Below, piece by piece: positions 50,128 to 57,957 of a DNA stretch of 64,000 nt. Each line of letters opens with the position of its first letter. Positions within the stretch are counted from its first letter, which is position 1. The translations under genes and the position numbers were made by a program. Under the pieces are notes generated by a model, which was given only the letters and a program-made list of their open reading frames with translations, did no database searches and was not told the DNA's origin. The stretch comes from an uncultured Candidatus Saccharibacteria bacterium (GTDB taxonomy: Bacteria > Patescibacteriota > Saccharimonadia > Saccharimonadales > Saccharimonadaceae), in contig CASXXK010000001.1 in the NCBI GenBank assembly GCA_949480205.1, forward strand, positions 109,268 to 173,267. The letters are read 5' to 3'.

Positions 50128-51285
50128 ATGAACGATTTTGACTATTTGGATGAAAAATCAGTATATCTGGATGCGGCGTGTCAGAGCTTGCGGCCACGAC
50201 CAGTGATTGAGACGTTGGATCAGTATTATTTAGAGTATAATTCTTGTGGGGAACGGGTGAAATATCCGTGGGGTGAGCAGACAGATGCGATGGTGGAGGC
50301 AGCACGACAGAAGACACTAAAATTGCTCAAATTGAAACCAAAAGATTATTTTGTGTCGTTTACTTTGAACACAACGTACGGGATTAATTTGCTTTTGAAC
50401 GAAATTAGTTCAGAGTTTGTGCAAAAAGTGTTCACGTCGGACATTGAACATAATTCGCCATTTTTGGCTACTATGGCGATGGCACAGCGTTTGGGTGTGC
50501 CGCGAGTGGTGCTGAAACGAAACGTAGACGGGAGCTTGCCGTTGGATGAGAACTTTGCACAGGCTGTGGTAGTGGTGAACTGTGCAGCGAACTTTGACGG
50601 GCGACAACTGGTGAACCTAAAGAACGTGGTAAAGAAAGTGCATGCAGATGGGGGGATAATTATTATTGATGCGGCGCAGGCTATGGCGCATTATCGCGAG
50701 ATGCTGGAGAAGACGGAGGCGGATGCAATTTGCTTCTCGGCGCACAAAATGTATGCTCCTTCGCTGGGGGTAATGGTGGTGCGACGAGACTTGACACCGA
50801 AATTGGAGCAGAATTTTATCGGTGGCGGGATGGTGGATGATGTGTTTGCGGATCATTATCTCTTGAGCGCAGAGGCTAATAAAGACCATGTGCACACGAT
50901 CTTTGAGGCTGGATTGCAAGCATGGGGTGAGATTTGTGCTTATGCGGCAGCGTTGGATTGGCTATCTGCAAGGACTAGGGCGGACAAGAAGCGCCTAGAA
51001 AGCTGCACGCAAGAGCTGGATGAATTTTTGCGAAGCAACCCTAAGATTCAGATGGTGGGGGAGCAGGCGAACCCGACAATGAGTTTTTATGTGGAGGGAT
51101 TGGATTCACACCTTCTGGGGGCAGCATTAGGGAAACAGGGAATTATGGCGCGGACGGGCTACTTTTGTGCGCACTATTATTTAGATAAAGTGTGTAAATA
51201 TCCACCATTGATTCGGTTTTCTTTGAGTTACGCTACGCGCGAGAGTGATATTGAGCGTGTAAAAGAGGTGATGAGGAAGATATGA
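50128..51285 (+). CDS. SufS-like cysteine desulfurase / class V aminotransferase
   Basis: About 385 residues from ATG 50128. TATAAT (50116-50121) lies 6 nt upstream, favouring this start over an earlier in-frame codon. The PLP site is IIIDAAQAMAHYREML and AICFSAHKMYAPSLGVMVV, with the Schiff-base lysine in SAHK (about residue 209). A C-terminal RTGYFCAHYY holds the likely active cysteine, as in SufS (R-x-G-x-x-C-A). It mobilises cysteine sulfur for Fe-S clusters or tRNA thiolation. No other suf genes are nearby. It overlaps the next gene by 4 bp. Confidence 0.84.
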   Translation: MNDFDYLDEKSVYLDAACQSLRPRPVIETLDQYYLEYNSCGERVKYPWGEQTDAMVEAARQKTLKLLKLKPKDYFVSFTLNTTYGINLLLNEISSEFVQKVFTSDIEHNSPFLATMAMAQRLGVPRVVLKRNVDGSLPLDENFAQAVVVVNCAANFDGRQLVNLKNVVKKVHADGGIIIIDAAQAMAHYREMLEKTEADAICFSAHKMYAPSLGVMVVRRDLTPKLEQNFIGGGMVDDVFADHYLLSAEANKDHVHTIFEAGLQAWGEICAYAAALDWLSARTRADKKRLESCTQELDEFLRSNPKIQMVGEQANPTMSFYVEGLDSHLLGAALGKQGIMARTGYFCAHYYLDKVCKYPPLIRFSLSYATRESDIERVKEVMRKI

Positions 51286-51971
51286 GAAAGGCGTTCCTGA
51301 TTGTAGGGACATTACTTTGCACAGTTTTGTTGTTGGTTGTATGGTTGTTCAATCTGTGGCCGTTTGCGGGGAAGTTTTATACAATGGAGGATTTAGGTAT
51401 GAAGGTGGAGCAGAGCGCAGTGGATTTTAATAAAAATGGCATTGATGATTATCAAGATTTTCTTTTGGGCGCACGGAAAGACGCGGAGAATTTTCCGAAA
51501 TATGATGGAAGTTACGTGCAGGGTGGGTATCCGGATGAAGATACTGGCGTATGCACGGATGTGATTTGGCGAGCGTTCCGGGAAGCAGGGTATGATTTGA
51601 AGGCGATGGTAGATGCAGATATCGCAGCACATCAGGAGGAGTATGGGATTGGGACGCCGGATTCGAATGTTGACTTTCGGCGGGTGAAGAATCTAGAAAC
51701 TTTCTTTGAAAAATATGCGGTAAAATTAGGGAATGATTGGCAAGTGAGTCCAGAAGAATGGCAACCGGGTGACATTATTATCTTTGATAATGGCGGGCAT
51801 ATTGGGGTGGTATCAGATAGGCGCACGCGTGCGGGGAGACCATATATTATACATAATGGTGGTCAACCGATGCGTGAGGAAGATTATTTGAAGCGAGCCA
51901 GGGTATCTGGACATTATCGGTTTGATGCGAGTCGAATTGATAGTGCAGTTTTACGGAGTTGGAAAGATTAA
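51282..51971 (+). CDS. DUF1287-family secreted cysteine-peptidase-like protein
   Basis: A 229-residue protein with an N-terminal signal/anchor (AFLIVGTLLCTVLLLVVWLF). The DUF1287 core has GVCTDVIWRAFREAGYDL (candidate catalytic Cys near residue 88), then EWQPGDIIIFDNGGHIGVVSDRR with the His, and YIIHNGGQ. The family is related to NlpC/P60 folds and probably cuts a wall or peptide bond outside the cell. It is translationally coupled to the desulfurase gene; a functional link is not obvious. Confidence 0.8.
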   Translation: MRKAFLIVGTLLCTVLLLVVWLFNLWPFAGKFYTMEDLGMKVEQSAVDFNKNGIDDYQDFLLGARKDAENFPKYDGSYVQGGYPDEDTGVCTDVIWRAFREAGYDLKAMVDADIAAHQEEYGIGTPDSNVDFRRVKNLETFFEKYAVKLGNDWQVSPEEWQPGDIIIFDNGGHIGVVSDRRTRAGRPYIIHNGGQPMREEDYLKRARVSGHYRFDASRIDSAVLRSWKD

Positions 51972-52657
51972 TTTTGCTTTTCTAGCTTCTCAAGTTCAGC
52001 ATTGATTTTTTGGCGCATGATATCAAGGAAATCGTTGCCCATTTCAGATTCTTTGATACGAGTAGTGCCAAGATAAATATATGGTGTGTAGGTGAGGTGG
52101 CGCTCCTCGCTGAGTTTGCGGTCGAAGGCGATTTTGGCGGCAACGGCATCGCCGAGCATATCGGTGCGGAATTTTTCTAAATCACCCTTACCATCGGTAG
52201 CGGTGACGAAATACTGTTCGAATTGTTTTTGGCGGGTGGCAGCGTCCGAATAATACCATTCATTTTGGTTAGCGAAGAGGAGATTTTTGTACTCTTTCCA
52301 ATAGCCTTGGATGGCGGCAGCGTTAGCGGCGGAGGCGGCAGCGGTGCCGTTGGCGTGGTAACTTTGGACGTAGTTGCGGTAAACTACGGCAACCTTGCCA
52401 TCGTATTCCTCAACTAGCTGATTGAGCTTGGGATTGATGGCGGCGCAGCCTTCACATTGGTAGTCAGCGTACTCAAAAATGAGGATGGGGGCGTCGGGAT
52501 TGCCGTTGATGTTTTCTGAGATGTTGCCGGATTCTTCACTGGCGGGGAAAATCTGAGCGAGCGGATCGTCATGAGAACGAAAGGCCATGTTGTAACCAAT
52601 AATGCCAGCAAAAGCAGCGATAATAATTGCGATAATGATCCAAGTTTTTTTATCCAT
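51968..52657 (-). CDS. Membrane-anchored DsbA-like thiol oxidoreductase
   Basis: A 229-residue protein with an N-terminal anchor (TWIIIAIIIAAFAGIIGYNM). The thioredoxin-4/DsbA fold has FEYADYQCEGCAAINPKLNQL (CEGC redox site near residue 72), a helical insertion, and YTPYIYLGT with the cis-Pro loop. It probably forms or repairs disulfides in exported proteins such as the pilin-like and Cys-containing membrane proteins of this window. TATAAT (52664-52669) lies 6 nt before the ATG, so the mRNA is leaderless. It is convergent with the DUF1287 gene. Confidence 0.87.
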   Translation of the reverse strand: MDKKTWIIIAIIIAAFAGIIGYNMAFRSHDDPLAQIFPASEESGNISENINGNPDAPILIFEYADYQCEGCAAINPKLNQLVEEYDGKVAVVYRNYVQSYHANGTAAASAANAAAIQGYWKEYKNLLFANQNEWYYSDAATRQKQFEQYFVTATDGKGDLEKFRTDMLGDAVAAKIAFDRKLSEERHLTYTPYIYLGTTRIKESEMGNDFLDIMRQKINAELEKLEKQN

Positions 52658-52674
52658 GATTCTATTATAGCACA

Positions 52675-52783
52675 GGGCATATAACCCTTAGAAGTGGGTG
52701 CGGAGCCCACGGGCGAGCATGCAGCGCGCCATACCCGTAACGACGGGCTATGGCGACGCGTCACTTATAAGGGTTATATGTCC
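52675..52783. repeat. 109-nt palindromic element, intergenic
   Basis: Outer arms CATATAACCCTTAGAAGTG and CACTTATAAGGGTTATATG pair with one mismatch. Inside are two hairpins, GTGGG/CCCAC and CCATACCCGT/ACGGGCTATGG. Size and cruciform layout resemble the element in tsaD and truB, though the sequence differs. It lies between divergent genes. Confidence 0.7.
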
Positions 52784-52876
52784 TATGTTGTAGTAGAATT
52801 ATGATAAAATAAGCATAAAAGTATTGCTTTTTGTGACGAGGTGTGATATAATGGAGTTATAGGGGTTAGAATAAAA

Positions 52877-54352
52877 ATGCAAGATCAAAATCAAAAAACT
52901 ATCAATAATCCAATTCCTACAGCTAAGCCAGAACCGGCAGTGAAGCCGGTAGTTTCGGCGTCGAAGCCTGATAATAAGGTTAAGGCTGGGGTACCAAAGG
53001 TGGCACCAGGAGTGATTCCACAGACTGATTTTGAGCGGCGGATTATTGACAAGATTCGAAGTTCGGAAAATATTCTTGTGGCTTTGTCGCGTGATCCGTC
53101 GGTAGATGAAATGGCGGCGGCGATTGGCTTGACGATGTTCTTGGATGGATTGCAAAAACACACGACGGCAATTTATTCTGGAGCGACTCCGGATGCTTTG
53201 CAATTCTTGCAGCCGGCGGATACTTTTGAGTCAAACACAGATAGTTTGCAAGATTTTATTATTGCGTTGTCGAAGGATAAGGCCGACCATTTGCGTTACA
53301 AACTAGAGGGGGATTTTGTAAAGGTTTATATTACGCCATATAAGACGGTGTTGTCGGAAAATGATTTGGAGTTTTCGCACGGGGATTATAACGTGGACTT
53401 AGTGTTGGCGCTGGGTGTGCCGCAGGCGACAGATTTGGATGAGGCTTTGTCGGAATATGGGCGGATTATGCACGATGCGACCACGGTGGACATTACTTGT
53501 GATGCACCGGGGCGGTTTGGTGAGATTGAATGGAGTGACCCAAGTGCTTCTTCGGTTTCAGAGATGATTACGAAGCTAATTTTTACGATGCAAGGTAAGG
53601 ACGCGGTAGTAGACAAAGAAATTGCGACAGCGCTTTTGACGGGAATTGTGGCGGCGACGGGGCGGTTTTCGAATAATCGCACGAATTCCGAGACAATGCA
53701 ATTAGCTTCGAAATTGATGTCGATGGGGGCGGATCAGCAATTGATTTCGGCAAATGTGATGGATAATGATACGGGTGTGGTGAATAATGGACCGAGTTTT
53801 GCGGATTATAATACTCCTTTGCCGACGCAAGATTATGTAGAGCCGGTTGCAGAACCGGTTGGTCCAGTGGTGGTTCCGGTGGAAGTGCCGATTGAGAATG
53901 GAATTCAGCAGGCGATTATGACACAACAGGCGCAAAATGCTTTGAATAGCGTAACTCCGGAAGTGAAGCCAGAGCCGATGGAACCCGTGGCTCAGGCGGC
54001 AGAGCAACCGATGGCGCCAGCGGTTGAGAGCGGGCCGAAGGATTATGGTGCAATGTTGGCGGCAGCTTTGGAAGAGCCAGCAACAATGGCAGGTATGCCA
54101 GTGCCACCAGCGGTCTCCCAGGTTACACAACCAGTGGTGAATGATTCTAATGGTGTAGTGTTGCCACCACCGCCAGCTCCAACGACGGGCGGCGATGTGA
54201 TGCCACCAGTGTTACCGCAAGTGCAAGTTCCAGCTGATCTTGCGGCACAGCAGGCAGCGGAGCAGGCTCAGGCTTTGGCTGCTCAGCAGGCGCAAGCTAG
54301 CCAAGTGCAACAACAAGCAAATCCAGGCGCCTTCCAGATCCCAGGAATGTAG
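52877..54352 (+). CDS. DHH-phosphoesterase-like protein with degenerate site and Pro/Gln-rich tail
   Basis: A 491-residue protein. Residues 55-300 look like a DHH/NrnA-type fold: ENILVALSRDPSVDEMAAAIGLTMFL where H-x-x-x-D-x-D would be expected, VDITCDAPGRFGEIEW for the DHH motif, then PSASSVSEMITKLIF and ATALLTGIVAATGRF, which are well conserved. Several metal ligands are replaced, so catalysis is doubtful. The last ~190 residues are low-complexity Pro/Val/Gln/Ala. TATAAT lies about 25 nt upstream. Confidence 0.68.
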   Translation: MQDQNQKTINNPIPTAKPEPAVKPVVSASKPDNKVKAGVPKVAPGVIPQTDFERRIIDKIRSSENILVALSRDPSVDEMAAAIGLTMFLDGLQKHTTAIYSGATPDALQFLQPADTFESNTDSLQDFIIALSKDKADHLRYKLEGDFVKVYITPYKTVLSENDLEFSHGDYNVDLVLALGVPQATDLDEALSEYGRIMHDATTVDITCDAPGRFGEIEWSDPSASSVSEMITKLIFTMQGKDAVVDKEIATALLTGIVAATGRFSNNRTNSETMQLASKLMSMGADQQLISANVMDNDTGVVNNGPSFADYNTPLPTQDYVEPVAEPVGPVVVPVEVPIENGIQQAIMTQQAQNALNSVTPEVKPEPMEPVAQAAEQPMAPAVESGPKDYGAMLAAALEEPATMAGMPVPPAVSQVTQPVVNDSNGVVLPPPPAPTTGGDVMPPVLPQVQVPADLAAQQAAEQAQALAAQQAQASQVQQQANPGAFQIPGM

Positions 54353-54406
54353 TGTTCGTAACTGGGGCGCAATTGACTAAAATGACCAATGATGTAATAT
54401 AAGAAC

Positions 54407-55387
54407 ATGAATAATGAGATTTTGCTGATTGACAAGCCAGCAGGAATGAGTTCTTTTGGTGTGGTGGCGCGCGTGCGACGAAAACTATCGGAGCAGGCGG
54501 GATTTGTGATGGTAAAAGGTAAAGATGGGGCCGAGCGGCAAAAACGTAAGAAAGTAAAAGTGGGGCATACCGGTACGCTGGATCCATTTGCGACGGGGTT
54601 GTTGATTATTCTAACTGGTAAAGAAACCAAACGAGCGAACGAGTTTTTGAAGTTGGATAAGGAATATATTGCGACGATTAGATTGGGCGCGATTTCGACG
54701 ACGGGTGATATTGAGGGAGAGATAAGACCGTTTATGTCTAATGAAGAACAGTCATACGCAACCATTTCCTCAGAGGACCGGTCGTCGCGCCAGCCCGCCG
54801 TTGCAGGTGTTGCGCGCCCTGCGTTCTCGGTCGTAACCTGCGAAAGCTCCTCTGACGAAAGGTCGCGTATGACCGGATTTTGCGTCAGAAATAGACATCC
54901 GTCTTCTCCTGCGACCATTCCGCAGCCAGTCGACAAATCTTCGAGTTTGTCGACTGGCTGCGGAATGGTCGCAGGAGAAGATGATGGCTGGGTGGTGCAA
55001 AAGGATTCAGTGCATAATTGGTCGCCGGCATTAGCTGATGTGAAAGAGGTTGTACAGAGTTTTGTGGGGGAAATTGAGCAAACTGTGCCAGCATATTCGG
55101 CGGTAAAGATTAACGGACAACGGGCGTATAAATTAGCGCGTGAAGGTAAGGAAGTAGAAATGCCGCGGCGTAAAGTGCGGATTTATGAGATTGAGATTTT
55201 GCATTACGAATGGCCAGAACTAGAGATTCGCTGTAAAGTATCAAGTGGAACTTATATTCGGACTTTGGGTGAAGATATTGGTAAGGCTTTGGGAGTAGGT
55301 GGCTATTTGACGGCACTGCGACGAACGCAGGTGGGGAAATATCGGGTTGAAGACGCAATGACGCTAGAGGGATTTTTGGCGGATTAG
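54407..55387 (+). CDS. truB: tRNA pseudouridine-55 synthase TruB with in-frame palindromic insertions
   Basis: A 326-residue protein. The TruB core is ILLIDKPAGMSSFGVVARVRR at the start, VGHTGTLDPFATGLLIIL with the catalytic Asp near 60, KEYIATIRLGAISTTGD, then IEQTVPAYSAVKINGQRAYKLAREG and SSGTYIRTLGEDIG. It makes Psi55 in tRNA T loops. About 85-90 residues (about 113-200) interrupt the protein between GDIEGEI and the SAVKINGQ block; without them it has a compact normal length. The insert is the 103-nt element shared with tsaD plus a second, near-perfect palindrome. A TGTAAT -10-like site lies 8 nt before the ATG. Confidence 0.9.
   Translation: MNNEILLIDKPAGMSSFGVVARVRRKLSEQAGFVMVKGKDGAERQKRKKVKVGHTGTLDPFATGLLIILTGKETKRANEFLKLDKEYIATIRLGAISTTGDIEGEIRPFMSNEEQSYATISSEDRSSRQPAVAGVARPAFSVVTCESSSDERSRMTGFCVRNRHPSSPATIPQPVDKSSSLSTGCGMVAGEDDGWVVQKDSVHNWSPALADVKEVVQSFVGEIEQTVPAYSAVKINGQRAYKLAREGKEVEMPRRKVRIYEIEILHYEWPELEIRCKVSSGTYIRTLGEDIGKALGVGGYLTALRRTQVGKYRVEDAMTLEGFLAD
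54752..54874 (+). repeat. Palindromic element, copy in truB
   Basis: The 103-nt core (54761-54863) matches the tsaD copy at 101 positions. Here the stem is extended by locus-specific arms, GTCATACGC on the left and GCGTATGAC on the right, unlike the tsaD arms. It is read in the same frame as in tsaD. Confidence 0.88.
54902..54981 (+). repeat. Perfect 36-bp-arm palindrome inside truB
   Basis: Left arm 54902-54937 and right arm 54946-54981 are exact reverse complements with an 8-nt loop (TCTTCGAG). Key bases: TCTTCTCCTGCGACC at the left end and GGTCGCAGGAGAAGA at the right end. It is in frame within truB, and a perfect arm of this length suggests recent origin. Confidence 0.9.
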
Positions 55388-55392
55388 CGTGC

Positions 55393-55398
55393 TATAAT
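55393..55398 (+). promoter_or_regulatory. Leaderless promoter of the S11-VanY fusion
   Basis: TATAAT with 7 nt before ATG 55406. An in-frame stop at 55385-55387 excludes an upstream start, so the lack of a signal peptide is real. Confidence 0.7.
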
Positions 55399-55405
55399 TG
55401 TAAGC

Positions 55406-57400
55406 ATGGAGAGTTTGGAGTTAAACTCAAGAAGTTTCTTCTTGTGGAATAATGATTTGGGGATAGAAGTGGCTGGACTAGAGGCGGACACGTCGACTCC
55501 GGTGGCTTCAATGACTAAGATTATGACGGCGCTTTTGACGCTGGAAAATTTGGATCTAAATAAAGAGATAACGATTACAACGAAAATGTTGCAGGGTTTG
55601 GAGGGGTATGCCGTGGTGGGGCTGAGTGTCGGACAAAAAGTGACGGCACGAGATTTGCTATATGCGACGATGCTGCCATCGGCGGGCGATGCGGCGCAAG
55701 CTTTGGCAATTGAAATTGGTGGATCAATTGATGAATTTGCGGATTTGATGAATGCGCGAGCAGCGGAAATCGGTATGCAAAATACGCAGTTTAGCAATCC
55801 GGTGGGGATGGATGAAGGGAATTATTCTACGCCACGTGAGATTGCGATGTTGCTACGTGAGGCGCTAAAGAATCCAGAATTTGTGACGGTGTTTAATGAT
55901 TTTGAGGAATACTTGCCGTCGTTAGGCAAGACCGTCAAGAAGACTTTTAATCAAATACCTTATGTAACTGGAGGAAAGACGGGATATACAGAGGCGGCCG
56001 GGCGGTGTTTGGCGAGTGTGGCCGAAGTGGAGGGGACGGAATATATTCTGGTAACAGTAGGGGCGCCGTTGGGAAAGAATGTTGTAGATGCGCAGACGGT
56101 TTATGATGCGGTAGCGGCGGAATATGGCCCGGTGCAGATTTTGGCGGAAGGCGAGAAGATTTTGCAGATTGGTGTGGCGCAGAGTACGACGAAGGCGATG
56201 GATTTTGTGGTAGCGCGCGACGTAGTGGTGGCTTTACCAAACGATATGCGGGCAGAGGATTTGACCTATAATTATAATGGTATTGAGGAGATTACACCCC
56301 AGACAGAGCTTGGGGCAACGTTGGGCACAGTGAGGGTTAGCCGGGGAGAGGACCTGCTATACACGCAAGAGATTATTTATGACGAGATGCCTGAGTTTTA
56401 TAATTATGGTTGGGTGGTCGCTGGCGGTGGCGTAAGCTTAGTGTTGTTATTGTCGACCTTAGTATTGATTTGGCGGACGCTAAAGCGGAAGCGATCCAAG
56501 AAACACGGATGGCTGTGGCCGGTGGTAACTGGGGTGCTATGTGCGGTAAGTGTGATTGTGAACTTGTTGGTTTTTGGAAAATGGTTTGCTGAGCCAGGAG
56601 TGACTGAAGTGATACGACCGGAGGAGATTATGGCAGTGGAAGTGGAATCGTCGCCCGAGAAAGAGCCAGAGTCGGAAACAATGGAGCCTGAGTTGACGGA
56701 AGAGACGGAGGAGACCGAAGTTGTGGCGGATTCAAAAGTGACAGGTAACTGCACAACGGGATGGGGTAATCTAATGTTGATCAATCCGAATTTCACCGTA
56801 GGTAGTGATTTTATTAATCAAAGGAAAACGCAACTGATTTCGGTGTCGCAGACTTATGGAATCCCTGAATATAATGTGGCCGTGAACGGAGATAATCTTT
56901 TGGCACCAGAAGCGGCGGCAAAATTGGCGGAAATGGTGGCGGCTTATGAAGCGGAAAACCCAGGGCATAAGATGGGGACGCGTTCGTGCTTTCGGGTGAA
57001 AGGTACGCAATGCGGGCGCCTGTGTGCGGCGACAGGAACTTCTGACCATCATACAGGTCTGACTTGTGATTTGATTGATACAGCTTATGGCACTAGTTTA
57101 GATACGGGGGATTATGCACAGCACAAGGAATGGCAGTGGTTGCGAGCGAATTCGTATAAATATGGTTTTATTGATCGTTTTCCGGAGGCTTGGGCGGGTG
57201 GTCCAATGACGGCGCCATTGAATGTGGATGCAAATGGCAGTACTGGATTGTATGAGACTTGGCATTATCGTTATGTGGGCACAGCGGCAGCAACGGAAAT
57301 TGCTACGGGCAAGTATAACAATGGTCAGTATGACTCGCTGGAGCACTATCTGAAAGCTACAGGGAGAATTCAGGATTTGAAGAATGGTGTATGTGAGTAG
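55406..57400 (+). CDS. Bifunctional S11 D-Ala-D-Ala carboxypeptidase fused to a VanY-type M15 peptidase
   Basis: A 664-residue protein with two wall-peptidase domains. Residues 1-330 are a serine S11 (DacA-like) domain: SMTK at 35-38, PSAGDAAQAL near 92 (S-x-N replaced by S-A-G), and GGKTGYTEAAGR near 190. Two membrane helices (about 335-357 and 372-395) flank a cytoplasmic KRKRSKK loop. After an acidic Glu/Thr linker comes a VanY domain with TSDHHTGLTCDLID and ETWHYRYVG zinc and catalytic residues. Both would trim stem peptides. There is no signal peptide before the S11 domain, although the topology places it outside. Confidence 0.85.
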   Translation: MESLELNSRSFFLWNNDLGIEVAGLEADTSTPVASMTKIMTALLTLENLDLNKEITITTKMLQGLEGYAVVGLSVGQKVTARDLLYATMLPSAGDAAQALAIEIGGSIDEFADLMNARAAEIGMQNTQFSNPVGMDEGNYSTPREIAMLLREALKNPEFVTVFNDFEEYLPSLGKTVKKTFNQIPYVTGGKTGYTEAAGRCLASVAEVEGTEYILVTVGAPLGKNVVDAQTVYDAVAAEYGPVQILAEGEKILQIGVAQSTTKAMDFVVARDVVVALPNDMRAEDLTYNYNGIEEITPQTELGATLGTVRVSRGEDLLYTQEIIYDEMPEFYNYGWVVAGGGVSLVLLLSTLVLIWRTLKRKRSKKHGWLWPVVTGVLCAVSVIVNLLVFGKWFAEPGVTEVIRPEEIMAVEVESSPEKEPESETMEPELTEETEETEVVADSKVTGNCTTGWGNLMLINPNFTVGSDFINQRKTQLISVSQTYGIPEYNVAVNGDNLLAPEAAAKLAEMVAAYEAENPGHKMGTRSCFRVKGTQCGRLCAATGTSDHHTGLTCDLIDTAYGTSLDTGDYAQHKEWQWLRANSYKYGFIDRFPEAWAGGPMTAPLNVDANGSTGLYETWHYRYVGTAAATEIATGKYNNGQYDSLEHYLKATGRIQDLKNGVCE

Positions 57401-57615
57401 ATTATCTTCATGTCTAATACAGTACTAAGGCAGCGGAGGGGGAAACCGTACCAGCGATAGAACGGACCGGCTGACGGACGAACCGTAGCAGTAAATTCGA
57501 AGGCATAAGCGTGGGTAACATCTAAAGCGGATCGTGAAGACCAGTAGTCAGCATAGGTACCAGTGCCTCTCAAGACATTGGCTGTAGTAGGTAATTCAAG
57601 ATCCCCGCTGCGCAC
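57370..57615 (-). pseudogene. Headless FISUMP-like cassette G
   Basis: A minus-strand frame from the conserved GTG-CGC-AGC-GGG (57615). It has a variable centre (YADYWSSRSALD, HAYAFEFTA) and the tail PSAGPFYRWYGFPLRCLSTVLDM. It overlaps the end of the upstream gene by 31 bp on the other strand, although the conserved block itself ends near 57411. A palindrome follows immediately on its head side. Confidence 0.58.
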
Positions 57616-57617
57616 GG

Positions 57618-57646
57618 TTGAACTAGTAACGCTGTTACTAGTTCAA
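57618..57646. repeat. 29-bp palindromic repeat, copy 4
   Basis: TTGAACTAGTAACG-C-TGTTACTAGTTCAA, 13-bp perfect arms around a three-base centre, 3 bp from the head of cassette G and between cassettes G and H. Confidence 0.74.
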
Positions 57647-57666
57647 ATTAATTTTATCTCTGTTAA

Positions 57667-57909
57667 GTGCAACAATTTTGGGTCGATAAACCAGTTTTCG
57701 TGCGCAGCGGGTATGTTAATTCTGCTAATGTTGCTGGAGTCTTAAGAAACGTTGGCCAGAATGGCTATTGGTGGACTTTGCGGTCGCACACTAGCAGTAA
57801 TTCTGCTTACGACCTATATTTACAAGTTAGTGCAATTAACGTATCAGATGCTAGCACTCGTTCGCTCGGTTTCCCCCTCCGCTGCCTTAGTACTGTATTA
57901 GACATATAA
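57667..57909 (+). pseudogene. Headless FISUMP-like cassette H
   Basis: A plus-strand frame whose conserved head reads VDKPVFVRSG (GTG at 57700), so homology extends about 10 codons upstream of the core, as in cassette B. The variable centre (NGYWWTLRSHTSS, AYDLYLQVSA) lacks WSS, and the tail is DASTRSLGFPLRCLSTVLDI. It is the partner of cassette G. No promoter or ribosome site was found. Confidence 0.58.
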
Positions 57910-57957
57910 AGAAATAGGGGTTGTAAAAATACTGAGGTGTGCTATAATTGGGGACAT

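Noticed and set aside
54283..54936. 217-residue minus-strand open frame across the start of truB
   Set aside because: It is the complement of a clear truB and of the palindromic element, which is open in several frames. No ribosome site or homology.
431..57646. Integron attC sites
   Set aside because: The palindromes are short and symmetric without the attC bottom-strand features, and no integron integrase gene is present.
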